The translations under genes and the position numbers were made by a program. Positions 42,979 through 52,346 of a stretch of DNA of 64,000 nucleotides are shown here, piece by piece (positions within the stretch are counted from its first letter, which is position 1; every line of letters begins with the position of its first letter). A model generated the notes under the pieces. That model had not been told where the DNA came from, searched no databases, and was given only the letters and a program-made list of their open reading frames with translations. Location: positions 930,001-994,000 of the forward strand of contig NZ_CP120468.1 in assembly GCF_029490015.1 (NCBI RefSeq). Reading direction: 5' to 3'. The stretch comes from Halobaculum limi (GTDB lineage Archaea > Halobacteriota > Halobacteria > Halobacteriales > Haloferacaceae).

Positions 42979-43704
42979 TCACAGCGGTTCCGTCTCCTCC
43001 ACCGCCGCCGCCAATCGGTCGAGACCGGCGGGGTCGTAGTCGTCGCCGACGTGGTCGACGTTCCACAGTCCCGACGCGCGGATCGCGGGACTGCGACTGT
43101 GGTGACCCAGCCAGTGGGCCGGTCGGCGGTCGATCTGTTCCCTGTCTGTGTTGCTGAGAAGCGCGATGAGCGTTCGCTCGACGAGCGCCCGGTCGCTGTC
43201 CGGGCCGGGTTCGTCGTCGACGGCGACCCACAGGAACGGCTGGTCGCGGATGTACGCACTCACGCGGCGTTCCAGCGGATACTCCTCCTCGCGGACGGTC
43301 GTGCGGTCGCGGTCCAGCGACGCGGTTCGGGTGCCCCAGTCGGGGTAGCGGTCGTGCAAGCCGTACCGTTCGATGAGCGCCTCGCCCACTCGAAGGCGGT
43401 ACACCGATCCGCGGTGGTTGCCGCCGTGCGGGTGATCAGAACTCCCCGCGCCGGTCCCGTAGTGCTGTTTGAGCCGATTCCACAGCGTCGTTCCGCTCCC
43501 AGTAGAGACGGCGTGCGTGCCGACCCGCGTGACGCGACGGCGGCCGTCGCGTCGACGCGCTCCGGGTTCGAGAAACACGTACACGCCGCGTTCGGGCCAG
43601 TCCAGATACCCGTCACAGTCGCCCAAGCGACGGGGACCACCGACTGCGTCGCTGACGCGCTCCAAGATGTCGTACAGTCGCTCGACGTCGTCGCGTCGTC
43701 CCAT
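42979..43704 (-). CDS. GIY-YIG-like nuclease-fold protein
   Basis: A 241-aa protein. RGVYVFLEPG (about 39-48) and RVTRVGTHA (57-65) occupy the places of the GIY and YIG strands, followed by a helix with R77 (LWNRLKQHYG). This is the layout of GIY-YIG endonucleases, but the canonical Gly-Ile-Tyr and Tyr-Ile-Gly are altered. A long C-terminal part is unassigned. The 42745-42978 gap upstream of its stop region shows no gene. Confidence 0.6.
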   Translation of the reverse strand: MGRRDDVERLYDILERVSDAVGGPRRLGDCDGYLDWPERGVYVFLEPGARRRDGRRRVTRVGTHAVSTGSGTTLWNRLKQHYGTGAGSSDHPHGGNHRGSVYRLRVGEALIERYGLHDRYPDWGTRTASLDRDRTTVREEEYPLERRVSAYIRDQPFLWVAVDDEPGPDSDRALVERTLIALLSNTDREQIDRRPAHWLGHHSRSPAIRASGLWNVDHVGDDYDPAGLDRLAAAVEETEPL

Positions 43705-43838
43705 CCGCCTACCCGTGCTGCGTCGGTGTCGCACAAAGCGGTTCGGGTGGGTGGTGGTGGCAACTCGACACGGGCGACACTCCGCGACCGAGGCCCTGGA
43801 TTCGGACTCCAGCGACTCGGGTATCGTCGCGGGGTGCT

Positions 43839-44861
43839 ATGCCGACTCCCCGCGTGTGTACCTCCGTGAGCAAGCAGCACACGGTACTGCTCGCAGCGAC
43901 GGTAGCCGTCGCGCTGGTCGCGGTCGCGATGGTGTTCCCGCTCGTCGAGTACGTCCTCGCGGCGGCGCTGCTCGCGTACGTCCTCTACCCCATCCACCGT
44001 CGGCTGTCGCGACGGACCGACGAGCGACTGTCGGCCGCGCTGTTGCTCGCGGTGTCGGTCGTCGCAGTCGTCGTTCCAGTCGGCCTCGTGCTCGGGGTCG
44101 CCCTGCGCGAGGCGATGCGGGTTCGCGAGGCGCTGCTGGCGGGCGAGTTCGGGCTTCGAGAACTCGACGCGCTGGCGGCCGCCGGCGGCTTCGACCTCCG
44201 GGGTGAACTGCAGGAACTGACCCGGCAGGAACTGGGTGCCGGACTCGGAACACTGTTGGGGCTGTTCGGCGGCGTGACGGAGGTGCTCGTCGGGCTGACG
44301 GTGCTACTGTTCGTCGTGTACTACCTACTGAAAGACGGCGATCGACTGCTCGCGTGGGTCACGGCCGTCGTTCCGGTCGACCCGGCCGTGCAGGCGTCGC
44401 TCCGCCGTGATCTTGACCGCATCACGTGGGGCGTCGTCGTCGGCAACGTCGCCGTGGCGTTGGTACAGGGTGTGCTCACGGGGCTGGTGTTCCTCCTCGT
44501 CGGCGTCGACAACGTCGTGTTCTGGGTCGTCGTGACGACGCTGCTGTCGCTGCTCCCGATGATTGGTGCGTCGGTGGTGTGGCTGCCGATGAGCGTCTTC
44601 CTCGCGGTCACGGGCCGCCCGGTCGACGCCGTGGTCGTGTTCGTCCTCGGCGCGGCGGTGATCAGTCTCTCGGACAACTACCTCCGGCCCATCATCACGG
44701 GCCGCGAGGCGCACGTTAGTCCGGGACTGATGGTGCTCGGCATCTTCGGCGGCGTCCTCACTGTCGGCTTCGTCGGTCTGTTCGTCGGCCCCATCGCGCT
44801 GGCGTTCCTGAAGTCGCTCGTCGAGACACTCGCAGCGGAGCCACCGTCGCCGCCGGCGTGA
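43839..44861 (+). CDS. AI-2E family transporter
   Basis: A 340-aa integral membrane protein of the PerM/AI-2E exporter family with about eight helices. DNYLRPIITGREAHVSPGLMVLGIFGG is the family signature near the C-terminus. In archaea the transported compound is unknown. An alternative start is the GTG at 43866, which would give MSKQHTVLL. Confidence 0.85.
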   Translation: MPTPRVCTSVSKQHTVLLAATVAVALVAVAMVFPLVEYVLAAALLAYVLYPIHRRLSRRTDERLSAALLLAVSVVAVVVPVGLVLGVALREAMRVREALLAGEFGLRELDALAAAGGFDLRGELQELTRQELGAGLGTLLGLFGGVTEVLVGLTVLLFVVYYLLKDGDRLLAWVTAVVPVDPAVQASLRRDLDRITWGVVVGNVAVALVQGVLTGLVFLLVGVDNVVFWVVVTTLLSLLPMIGASVVWLPMSVFLAVTGRPVDAVVVFVLGAAVISLSDNYLRPIITGREAHVSPGLMVLGIFGGVLTVGFVGLFVGPIALAFLKSLVETLAAEPPSPPA

Positions 44862-44941
44862 CGACGACACGCGAGAGACAGGACGGCTCTGGTCGCGTTC
44901 ACTTCTGGTACTTCTTTACTGCCCGCGAACACACGTGCGGT

Positions 44942-45784
44942 ATGGCCGGACGTGCCACCGAGCGCCCGCCCACGGCTCCCCGCGAACGGGTCCGATTCTA
45001 CCTCTTGGACCACAAGACGCTGCTGGGTCGGGCCATCGACGTGGCACTGTTGCTGTTGAACCTCGTGTTCGTCGGCGTGTTCGTCGCGCAGACGTACGAT
45101 ATCTCGGCGGGCACGCGAGATGCACTCTGGTCGCTGGAAGTGGGTATCGCCGCGATATTCGTCGTCGAGTACGTCCTCCGCCTGTACGGTGCGGAGAATC
45201 GCGTGGCGGAGTTCTTCGACCCGTACACGGTCGTCGACCTGCTGTCGGTGTTACCAACAATCGTCGCCGCACTCACGGTCGGGCCGCTCGTCGGAGTGAA
45301 CGTCGGGTTCCTGCGTGTCGTGCGTGCGATCCGCGTACTGCGATTCTATCGGTTCACACGCGACGAGGAGTTCTTCTTCGGGACCGTCTCCGCGGGTGCG
45401 CTGCGAGCGATGAAGTTCCTGCTCACCGTGTTGGTCATCTTCTTCGTCGCGAGTGGGCTGTTCTACAGCGCCGAGGCGGCGGCCAACCCCGGCGTCGACA
45501 ACTTCGGCGACGCGTTCTACTACATGGTCGTCGCGCTCACGACGGTCGGCTTCGGCGACATCGTCCCGATGACCGTCGCGGGCCGGTGGGTGACGGTCGC
45601 CGGTATCCTCGCGGCGATCGTCCTCGTCCCGTGGCAGGCGGGCAAGATCGTCAAAGCGTGGACGAGCGAGGGTCGAGTCGACGTGACGTGCCCCAACTGC
45701 GGACTCACGGGTCACGACCCCGACGCCTCACACTGTAAGGCGTGCGGGAGCGTCATCTATCAGGAGTACGAGTCGTCGGAGTAA
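44942..45784 (+). CDS. Voltage-gated potassium channel with C-terminal zinc ribbon
   Basis: A 280-aa six-helix channel subunit. The S4 voltage sensor reads RVVRAIRVLRFYRFTRDE (about 125-143) and the pore filter is TTVGFGD (200-206), i.e. K+ selective. The tail after S6 holds a four-cysteine zinc ribbon CPNCGLTG-x(n)-CKACG (C250, C253, C265, C268). That is an unusual extra domain and may sense redox, zinc or partners. Tetramer in the cytoplasmic membrane. Confidence 0.9.
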   Translation: MAGRATERPPTAPRERVRFYLLDHKTLLGRAIDVALLLLNLVFVGVFVAQTYDISAGTRDALWSLEVGIAAIFVVEYVLRLYGAENRVAEFFDPYTVVDLLSVLPTIVAALTVGPLVGVNVGFLRVVRAIRVLRFYRFTRDEEFFFGTVSAGALRAMKFLLTVLVIFFVASGLFYSAEAAANPGVDNFGDAFYYMVVALTTVGFGDIVPMTVAGRWVTVAGILAAIVLVPWQAGKIVKAWTSEGRVDVTCPNCGLTGHDPDASHCKACGSVIYQEYESSE

Positions 45785-45866
45785 CCCCGCAACCGGGGGT
45801 CGTCCCGGTCGGGTCGCGGGGTGGTCGGTCGGTGCGGTCGATCAGGTCGTCGGCAGGGTCGTCAGA

Positions 45867-46808
45867 TCACTCTTCGCTCTCTTCCTCCTCCTCGCCTTCG
45901 TCGTTCTCGTCCTCTTCGTCTTCGTCCTCGTCGTCTTCGTCATCATCGTCGTCGTCACCGTCCGGTCCAGGGTCCTCTGGCGGTCCTGGGTCCACGGGTG
46001 GGCCGTTTGGCCCGTCGGGGAGTTCGACGGTTCGCGTCGCGTCTTCGGTGAGGAGCACGCCGAAGCTGCTGGCGTTCTCACTCGGCGGGTCGAGGTAGCC
46101 GACCGCGTAGGCGGTGTAGGCAGTCTCCTCGTCGAGTTCCACGTCGACAGTCGCGACGACGGTGCCGTTGTTGTCCTCACTCGCCGCGCGAATCTCGACG
46201 GTGTACTCGCCCTCGGGCACAGTCAAGTAGTCGGTCGCGTCGCCGAAGGAGACGTTGTCCGCGAGGACGACGTCCGTGCCTTCGACGGTCACGTCGACGG
46301 CGGGCGCGTCAGGCGAGAGGTGGATCACCGAGATGGCGGCCTCCTCTTCCTCGGGCGTGTACGCGTCGTCCGAGTAGGTCACCAGATCGAACGGCTCCGT
46401 CGCGTTCTCACCGACCTCACCGCTGGCGGCGATGGTCGTGATAGAACGCGGCGGCACCGTGAGCGATCCCTCGTACACGACCGTCTCGCCGTCGGCAGTC
46501 GTCACGGTGACGTTGTAGTCACCGGCCCCGACTTCGAGGTAGCCGGTTGAATTGCCGAACGCGAGATCGTCGGCGACGGTCTCGTTGTTCACGAGTACGT
46601 CGACGGCGGGCGCGTCAGGTGAGGCGTGGACGATCCGAAGATACGCCGTCTCCTGTGTGGTCGGTCCGTCTTCCTGTACCGCTACGTTCGCTGTCGGCTG
46701 TGGTGCCGACGCGGTAGGGCCCGCGAACGCCGCTCCCGTGAGAACGACGCTTCCCACGAGTACCGCCGCGAGTACCACCGCGAGTCTTGCTGTCAGTTGC
46801 TGTCGCAT
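45867..46808 (-). CDS. Secreted DUF4397 repeat protein with acidic tail
   Basis: A 313-aa protein with a Sec-type signal peptide (about 1-29), two DUF4397 domains (about 50-135 and 160-255, each opening with xVIHxSPDAPAVDV) and a tail of about 40 mostly acidic residues after a Pro-rich hinge. DUF4397 is a beta-sandwich often on cell surfaces. The acidic tail could bind cations. A second DUF4397 gene lies 750 nt away. Confidence 0.85.
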   Translation of the reverse strand: MRQQLTARLAVVLAAVLVGSVVLTGAAFAGPTASAPQPTANVAVQEDGPTTQETAYLRIVHASPDAPAVDVLVNNETVADDLAFGNSTGYLEVGAGDYNVTVTTADGETVVYEGSLTVPPRSITTIAASGEVGENATEPFDLVTYSDDAYTPEEEEAAISVIHLSPDAPAVDVTVEGTDVVLADNVSFGDATDYLTVPEGEYTVEIRAASEDNNGTVVATVDVELDEETAYTAYAVGYLDPPSENASSFGVLLTEDATRTVELPDGPNGPPVDPGPPEDPGPDGDDDDDDEDDEDEDEEDENDEGEEEEESEE

Positions 46809-47237
46809 CGCACATTATTGATATGTCTGTTCGGGGATTGTTATGCGCTGGTCGGCGGTTTCGGGGCGTCTCTTACCGATTTACGCCTTGTTCGTAACGT
46901 CGGCGTACGTGCACAGCGGGGTCGCTGTTCGAGTATCGCCGACCGTCACCCCCGGTAGCAGTAAGTGCGTCGTGTAGCGAGAAATCGAGCATTTCGTTCG
47001 CACGGCCCGCCGACAGTCACGCCAACGGAGCCACCAACAGAGTCACCGGTGTATCTCCGTATCCGTCGAAGCAACCGGTGGTTGTGACGGATTGGGCACC
47101 GAATCGACGTGAAACCAAATGTGCTTGGTCAAATGTACACAGAAGTAGCTTCTCGCAGAATATTCGTTTAGCATAAATCGGGTCTGCAAAACAAATACCC
47201 AAGTCTTATCCCATTCAGGGCCATTCGTTTAGTTGCA
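46809..47237. promoter_or_regulatory. Long gene-free AT-richer region between DUF4397 gene and cspA
   Basis: This 429-nt interval is the longest gene-free stretch in the window and is clearly AT-richer than its surroundings. It should hold the DUF4397 promoter on one side and the cspA promoter on the other. The direct repeat ATTCGTTTAG occurs at 47162-47171 and 47223-47232, the second copy ending 6 nt before the cspA start. I see no credible gene in it. Confidence 0.5.
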
Positions 47238-47432
47238 ATGGCAAACGGTAAGGTTGACTTCTTCAACGACACTGGCGGCTACGGTTTCATCTCGACTGAC
47301 GACTCGGACGACGACGTGTTCTTCCACATGGAGGATGTCGGCGGCGAGGATCTGACCGAAGGTACTGAGATCGACTTCGACATCGAGCAGGCTCCCAAGG
47401 GCCCCCGCGCGACGAACGTCGTTCGCAACTAA
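47238..47432 (+). CDS. cspA: Cold shock domain protein
   Basis: A 64-aa cold-shock protein. The RNA-binding strands carry the RNP-like motifs GGYGFIS (about 14-20) and VFFHMEDV, and the fold is completed by GPRATNVV. Proteins of this family melt RNA structure and aid expression in the cold or under stress. The pI is acidic, as usual for haloarchaea. A hairpin follows. Confidence 0.95.
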   Translation: MANGKVDFFNDTGGYGFISTDDSDDDVFFHMEDVGGEDLTEGTEIDFDIEQAPKGPRATNVVRN

Positions 47433-47442
47433 GTTTCACACC

Positions 47443-47458
47443 GTCGCCACACGGCGAC
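47443..47458 (+). terminator. Hairpin after cspA
   Basis: GTCGCC-acac-GGCGAC, 6-bp arms and a 4-nt loop, 10 nt after the cspA stop. It is a plausible terminator or a stabilising 3' end. Confidence 0.5.
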
Positions 47459-47563
47459 ACACTGTGGACCGCTTTCTTCGAGACGCACTTCAGTCGTGAG
47501 CCGATGGCTTCGCGTCAGTCGGGACAAAAAGAACGCCGAGACGGTCGTCACGCAGTGACGCTG

Positions 47564-48631
47564 TCAGGCCGCTTCGGTTCCGGCCTCAGTTCCGCTTTCG
47601 GTTCCGCTCTCCGTCCCGGCCTCAGTTCCGCTTTCGGTTCCGGTCTCGGTTCCCTCAGCCGTCCCAGTTTCGTCTTCCGACGCCGTCGCGTCGACGGTCG
47701 TGAGGACCTCGAACGGGGCGTCGGCCGCTTCGCCATCGGGAGAGACGTACCCGGTCGCGAACGCCGACGCCACAGAGGCACCAGGCAGCGACACGTCGGC
47801 GGACGCGACGACGGTTCCGGGCGCGACCGTCTCGGCCGCCGTGCCGGTGTCGGTACCGCCGTCGGTCTCGTTTCCGGTCTCTGTGCCCGTCTCATCGCCG
47901 CCCGCCGTCTCGGTTCCGGCGTCGCCACCGCCGCCCGCGACGGCGATGTCGAGCGTGTAGTCACCAGCGGGGACCTCCACGTAGTCGCTGGCCTCGCCGA
48001 ACGCCACTTCCTCGACGAGTGTGTCGCCACCTTGGACGGCGACGCTCACGGCTGGCGCGTCGGGCGAGGCGTGGACGACTCTGACGGCCGCAGTCTCTGC
48101 GTCGGGCGCTTCGACGCGGTCCTCGAACGCCTCGACGGCGAACGACTGTCGCTGCTCGGCCAGTTCACCGAGGGCGCCGACGGTGAACGCGCCGCTGGTG
48201 AACTCTACGTCCTGTTCGAAGACGGCGTCGTCCTCGCCGGTCGGCGCGACAGCGACCGCGTACGTACTCGGTTCGAGGACGTAGTAGTCGCTCACCGTGC
48301 CGTACGCGACGTCGGTGAGAATCTCTGCCCCGCCGACGGACACGTCCACATTGGGCGCGTCCGGCGAGAGGTGTGCGATCCGCACGACCGCGTTGCCCTC
48401 CTCGACGGCCGCCGCCGGGTCGTCAGTCGTCTCCGGCGGTTCGGGCGTCTCGGTGGGTGAGCCCTCCGTCTCTTCGTCTCCTTCGGTCATCTCCTCGACG
48501 GTTCCGACCGTTCCGTTCGTCGCGTTCGTGCTGTTGTTCCCCGTCGTGCCTCCACATCCTGCGAGGCCGACACCGACGGCTGTCCCGAGCACTGCTGCAA
48601 ACTGTCGCCGCGACACTGTTCGTCGTGTCAT
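47564..48631 (-). CDS. Tat-exported DUF4397 lipoprotein
   Basis: A 355-aa protein. A Tat motif (SRRQFAAVLG) and lipobox LAGC (about 22-25) anchor it outside. Two DUF4397 domains (about 78-170 and 185-330, SPDAPNVDVSV and SPDAPAVSVAV) are split by a Gly/Thr/Glu-rich insert, and the C-terminus is a run of short GTE(A/S) repeats. It is a paralogue of the protein at 45867. Confidence 0.85.
   Translation of the reverse strand: MTRRTVSRRQFAAVLGTAVGVGLAGCGGTTGNNSTNATNGTVGTVEEMTEGDEETEGSPTETPEPPETTDDPAAAVEEGNAVVRIAHLSPDAPNVDVSVGGAEILTDVAYGTVSDYYVLEPSTYAVAVAPTGEDDAVFEQDVEFTSGAFTVGALGELAEQRQSFAVEAFEDRVEAPDAETAAVRVVHASPDAPAVSVAVQGGDTLVEEVAFGEASDYVEVPAGDYTLDIAVAGGGGDAGTETAGGDETGTETGNETDGGTDTGTAAETVAPGTVVASADVSLPGASVASAFATGYVSPDGEAADAPFEVLTTVDATASEDETGTAEGTETGTESGTEAGTESGTESGTEAGTEAA
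47581..47642. repeat. Tandem 36-nt repeat in the DUF4397 C-terminal coding region
   Basis: A 26-bp sequence starting CGGCCTCAGTTCCGCTTTCG is perfectly repeated at 47581 and 47617, period 36 nt, i.e. 12 codons. It encodes the short GTE-type repeat tail and could vary in copy number. Confidence 0.7.
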
Positions 48632-48856
48632 ACGGGTCCAACCGTCCCACGCGCACCGCTTTGTTATGGATGTGAGCGCGACCCGACACGTTCGGATTAC
48701 GACCGGGAGCGACCCCGTCGTCTCTCGGGCGGCGGATGCGACACGTTCACACGATGACACGCGGTGCAGTCGGTCGGTAAGGTCGCCTCGTCCGACGTTG
48801 TCAGCACGTAAGGCGAGCGTACGGGCGCCAATCCGCGACGCGCCAGCGATTCGCGG

Positions 48857-50056
48857 CTACCCGGTGGTGATGACCTCGACCACGTCGCGGTGGTCGAGGA
48901 CGGTGTCGGCACCGACCTGCCGACCGCTCCGACAGTCGATGCCGTGGAGGAAGCCCTCGCCGATGTCGGAGTGGAGCGTGTACGCGAAGTCCTCGGCCGT
49001 CGCGTGGCCGGGCAGGACGAAGCAGTCGCGGAACGGTCCCTTGCTCCAGTTGCCGTTCGCACTCCCGGGGAAGACTGCCTTCGCGTCGAGTTCCTCGAAC
49101 AGCGCCGTCTCGATCACCTGCTGGACGCCCGTGCCGTCGTACTCGGTGACGAACTCGCGGATCACTTCCAGCCCCTGTTGTTGGTCGTCGCTCACGTCGC
49201 CGACGATGTCGAAGTCGTCGTCGCCCTGCGTGTACTCGACGACGCCCGCCTCGTCGGCCTTCTTCAGCGACCCTTCGGCGTGTGCGCTCGTGGGGACAAC
49301 CGTGAGGTGTTCGTACTCGGGGTCGCTCGTGACCGCCTCGTAGTTGTCGCTGGCGGCGGGCGTGTCCATCTTGTTCGCGGCGACAACCATCGGCTTCGTC
49401 CGCTTGCGAATCTCGCGGGCGAGGTCGAAGCGGTCGTCGTCGTCCCACGTCTCGGGGTCCAGATCCAGATCCAGCGCAAGGATCGTCTGTTTGATCTCGT
49501 CTTTGTTCGTGCGGAAGGCGCTCATCTGCTCGGCGAGGACCTCCTCGACGCCCGTCTCGTCGCCGGGGTTCGGTCCCTGATACATCGACTCGAACTTCTC
49601 GATGCCCTTCTGTAAGATGTCGAGGTACCACTGGTCGAGTTCGTTCTCGAGGAAGTCGATGTCCTCGCGCGGGTCGTGGCCCTCGGTCGGTTCACCCTCG
49701 ATGTCGGTCGTCCCCGAGAAGTCGACGACGTGGATGAGGACGTCCGCCTCGTTCAGGTCAGAGAGGAACTGGTTGCCGAGGCCGTTGCCCTCGTGTGCGC
49801 CGGGGATGAGGCCCGCCACGTCGACGAGTTTGACGGGAACGAACCGGGTGTCCTCGCGACAGAAGCCGTGGTTCGGTTCGCACGTCTCCTCGAACTCCGG
49901 GGCCGGACAGTCGACGCCGACGTACGCCTCGCCGACGCTGGGATCGATGGTCGTGAACGGGTACGCACCCTCGGGCACGTCGTTCATCGTCGCCGCGTTG
50001 AAGAAACTCGACTTCCCGACGGACGGCTTGCCGACGAGACCGATCTTGTAGCTCAT
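48857..50056 (-). CDS. ychF: YchF-type GTP/ATP-binding protein
   Basis: A 399-aa P-loop NTPase of the Obg/YchF group. The G1 motif is GLVGKPSVGKSS, the G3 DVAGLIPGAHEG, and the NKMD motif (ANKMDTP) is kept. A helical insert and the C-terminal TGS domain follow. YchF binds ribosomes and, in bacteria, ATP. The usual length is about 390-400. The 218-nt gap to the next gene shows no other feature. Confidence 0.95.
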   Translation of the reverse strand: MSYKIGLVGKPSVGKSSFFNAATMNDVPEGAYPFTTIDPSVGEAYVGVDCPAPEFEETCEPNHGFCREDTRFVPVKLVDVAGLIPGAHEGNGLGNQFLSDLNEADVLIHVVDFSGTTDIEGEPTEGHDPREDIDFLENELDQWYLDILQKGIEKFESMYQGPNPGDETGVEEVLAEQMSAFRTNKDEIKQTILALDLDLDPETWDDDDRFDLAREIRKRTKPMVVAANKMDTPAASDNYEAVTSDPEYEHLTVVPTSAHAEGSLKKADEAGVVEYTQGDDDFDIVGDVSDDQQQGLEVIREFVTEYDGTGVQQVIETALFEELDAKAVFPGSANGNWSKGPFRDCFVLPGHATAEDFAYTLHSDIGEGFLHGIDCRSGRQVGADTVLDHRDVVEVITTG

Positions 50057-50274
50057 TACCCGCGCTTGCCGCGCCGAGTGAAACGGCTTTCTACTGCACG
50101 GCTCCTGTGTCGTCCGTTCACACGGGCATCACACGGGATCGGTTCGAGTGGAACATCGAAGAAGGGCGGGACCGACGACAGTTTCGGCAACCCCGACGGA
50201 GTCTGTCGATCCGGCGCGATCCACGGTACTGTCTATCTCGGAAGCCCTATACGTCGAACTCCCTTCCCTCGTCT

Positions 50275-50889
50275 ATGAACTACGCAGACGCACTCGACAG
50301 AGCCTACGGCGAGTTACCCGACACACCCGCGGACGCCGGCGACCGCTTGCAGGTACCCGACCCCGAGGGACAGACCGACGGGGCGTTCACGCGCCTGACG
50401 AACCTCTCGAACATCGCAGACGCTCTCTCGCGAGACGCCGAACACCTCCACAGCGCCATCCAGCGACAACTGGGGACGAACGGCCAGTACGAGGACGGCG
50501 TCGCCCGGTACAACGGGTCGTTCTCCATCGCGGACTTCACCGAGGCCATCGACGAGTACGTCGCCGAGTTCGTCACCTGCTCGGAGTGTGGCCTCCCCGA
50601 CACCGTCCTCAAGACCGAAGACGGCGTCCGAATGTTGCGCTGTCAGGCGTGTGGTGCGTTCCGGCCCGTCCAGAAGCGTTCTTCGGCGGCGTCTCAGCAC
50701 TCGCAGGGCCCCGACATCGAGGAGGGCAAGACGTACGAACTGGAGATCACCGGCACCGGCCGCAAGGGCGACGGCGTCGCGGAGAAGGGCAAGTTCACCA
50801 TCTTCGTCTCCGGCGCACAGGAGGGACAAACCGTCCAGGCGTACGTCCACAACATCTCGGGCAACCTCGCGTTCGCCCGCCTGACGTAA
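50275..50889 (+). CDS. Translation initiation factor aIF2 beta-like with TRAM domain
   Basis: A 204-aa protein. The eIF2-beta/eIF5 core (about 1-145) holds a zinc site CSECG/CQACG around residues 102-125, and the C-terminus (about 150-204) is a TRAM domain (VAEKGKFTIFVSG). aIF2 beta joins the alpha and gamma subunits that bring initiator tRNA to the ribosome. The TRAM tail is common in haloarchaeal versions. The ATG at 50275 is chosen because upstream codons are not family-like. Confidence 0.88.
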   Translation: MNYADALDRAYGELPDTPADAGDRLQVPDPEGQTDGAFTRLTNLSNIADALSRDAEHLHSAIQRQLGTNGQYEDGVARYNGSFSIADFTEAIDEYVAEFVTCSECGLPDTVLKTEDGVRMLRCQACGAFRPVQKRSSAASQHSQGPDIEEGKTYELEITGTGRKGDGVAEKGKFTIFVSGAQEGQTVQAYVHNISGNLAFARLT

Positions 50890-50996
50890 GCACGCGACTT
50901 GCTGCCATCTCTGCGGACTTCTCTCGCGGCCGCGCGGAGTCTCACACCTGAATTTCGGGGCGGAACCTACTTTCCGTGCAGCGACCGCCACCGAGT

Positions 50997-51242
50997 ATGA
51001 CGCGGCTCGACATCTCCGACGGTTTCGACGTCCACGACTACCGGAGCAAGTTGAAACTCCTGCGGCAGGACGCCGGATCGATGTCGCTGGAGAACCGCGC
51101 AGAACTCGGCTGTCCGGCCTGTGGCACCCCGTTCGACCGCCTGTTCGTCAGCGACGACGAGACGGTGACGTTCGATTCTGCACCGAGCGGTCCCATCTGT
51201 CTCGCTCGAACCGACGAGCGACTGCTCGTGTTGACCCACTGA
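50997..51242 (+). CDS. Small zinc-binding protein, flagella-cluster type
   Basis: An 81-aa protein opening MTRLDISDGFDVHDYRSKLK and containing LGCPACGTPFDRLFVSDD. It resembles a short haloarchaeal protein found in some archaellum gene clusters, but that assignment is from memory. One Cys pair alone would need a partner to bind zinc. Converges on the 2-hydroxyacid dehydrogenase gene. Confidence 0.65.
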   Translation: MTRLDISDGFDVHDYRSKLKLLRQDAGSMSLENRAELGCPACGTPFDRLFVSDDETVTFDSAPSGPICLARTDERLLVLTH

Positions 51243-51302
51243 GCGGTGTGTAGCGGCGCGGTCGCCGCCCCCGCCGACTCCCGCCGCACCCATCTCACCC
51301 GC

Positions 51303-52262
51303 TCACAGCACGCGATTTCGCATCCCGTCGAGGTCGTCATCGGCCAGTCGGCGGTAGTTCTCCGCGATAATCGCTGTCCACCGTTCGGTCTTGTGTGGCG
51401 TGCTCCCCGCCATGTGCGGCGTGACGATGACGTTCGACAGATCCCACAGCCGCGAGTCCGCAGGCAGCGGTTCCTCCTCGAACACGTCGAGGGCGGCCCC
51501 GCGGATCAGGTGTGAGCGCAGTGCTCCGACGAGATGCGCTTGCTTGCACACCGCGCCGCGGGCGACGTTGACGAGGACGCCGTCCTCGCCGAGGAGGCGC
51601 AACTCGTCGCCGCCGATGAGGCCCTCCGTCTCGTCGGTCAGGGGACACGCGAGGACGAGGTAGTCGGCGGCGAGGCACACCTCGTGGAGATTGGCGGGCG
51701 TGCGCGCCTCGTCGACCGACTCCGGCATCGTGTCGAGGTCGCGTTTCACGCCCCACACGTCCATCCCCAGCGCCGAGGTCAGTTCCGCGACGCGCGTGCC
51801 GATAGCGCCGACGCCGACGATACCGACGGTTTTGCCGCGCAATTCGCCACCCTCGCGGCGCTCCCAGCGATTTTCTGCCTGCTGGCGGGCGAGCGTGTGG
51901 AGGTTGCGTTCGAAGGAGAGTATGTACGCGAGCACCTGTTCGCCGATGGGTTCGGCGTGGACGCCCGCGGCGTTCGTCACCGCGAGGCCGCGGGCTTCGA
52001 GGTCGGATTTCGGGAGGTAGTCGGTGCCCGAGGAGAGCGTCTGGATCCACCGCAGGGAGTCGGCGCGGTCGAGGAAATCGTCCGGCAGACGGCCGAGGAC
52101 GACACCCTCGGCGTCGGCGATGTGTGCGTCCGTCTCGGCGGGCGTCGCCGCGGCGACGACGCGGTCGGCGGGAACGTCGGCGTCGACGAGGCGGTCGCGG
52201 AGGGCCGTGCCCCGGTCGGGGCCGACCGTGTGCGCGAACAGGAGGGTGGGAGCGTCGGTCAT
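51303..52262 (-). CDS. D-2-hydroxyacid dehydrogenase
   Basis: A 319-aa NAD(P)-dependent enzyme. The Rossmann motif is GIVGVGAIGTRVAEL (about 147-161), the substrate Arg is in VNVARGAV, and the catalytic His is in TPHMAGSTPHK. It reduces a 2-oxo acid to a D-2-hydroxy acid. The precise acid is unclear. It is co-directional with msrB and the aldo/keto reductase, the three forming a redox group. Confidence 0.9.
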   Translation of the reverse strand: MTDAPTLLFAHTVGPDRGTALRDRLVDADVPADRVVAAATPAETDAHIADAEGVVLGRLPDDFLDRADSLRWIQTLSSGTDYLPKSDLEARGLAVTNAAGVHAEPIGEQVLAYILSFERNLHTLARQQAENRWERREGGELRGKTVGIVGVGAIGTRVAELTSALGMDVWGVKRDLDTMPESVDEARTPANLHEVCLAADYLVLACPLTDETEGLIGGDELRLLGEDGVLVNVARGAVCKQAHLVGALRSHLIRGAALDVFEEEPLPADSRLWDLSNVIVTPHMAGSTPHKTERWTAIIAENYRRLADDDLDGMRNRVL

Positions 52263-52346
52263 ACGCCGGGGTCGGACGGTCGCGAGAAAAGCCCGCCGGT
52301 GGCTGTGCAGTGGGCGCGGACCGCGACCGCTGCCGCCCGCGCTGGC

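Noticed and set aside
42824-43039. 71-codon plus frame after the membrane-fusion gene
   Set aside because: Low complexity, and overlaps the 3' end of the GIY-YIG-like gene.
47017-47202. 61-codon minus frame before cspA
   Set aside because: Composition not haloarchaeal and it lies in the AT-rich promoter region.
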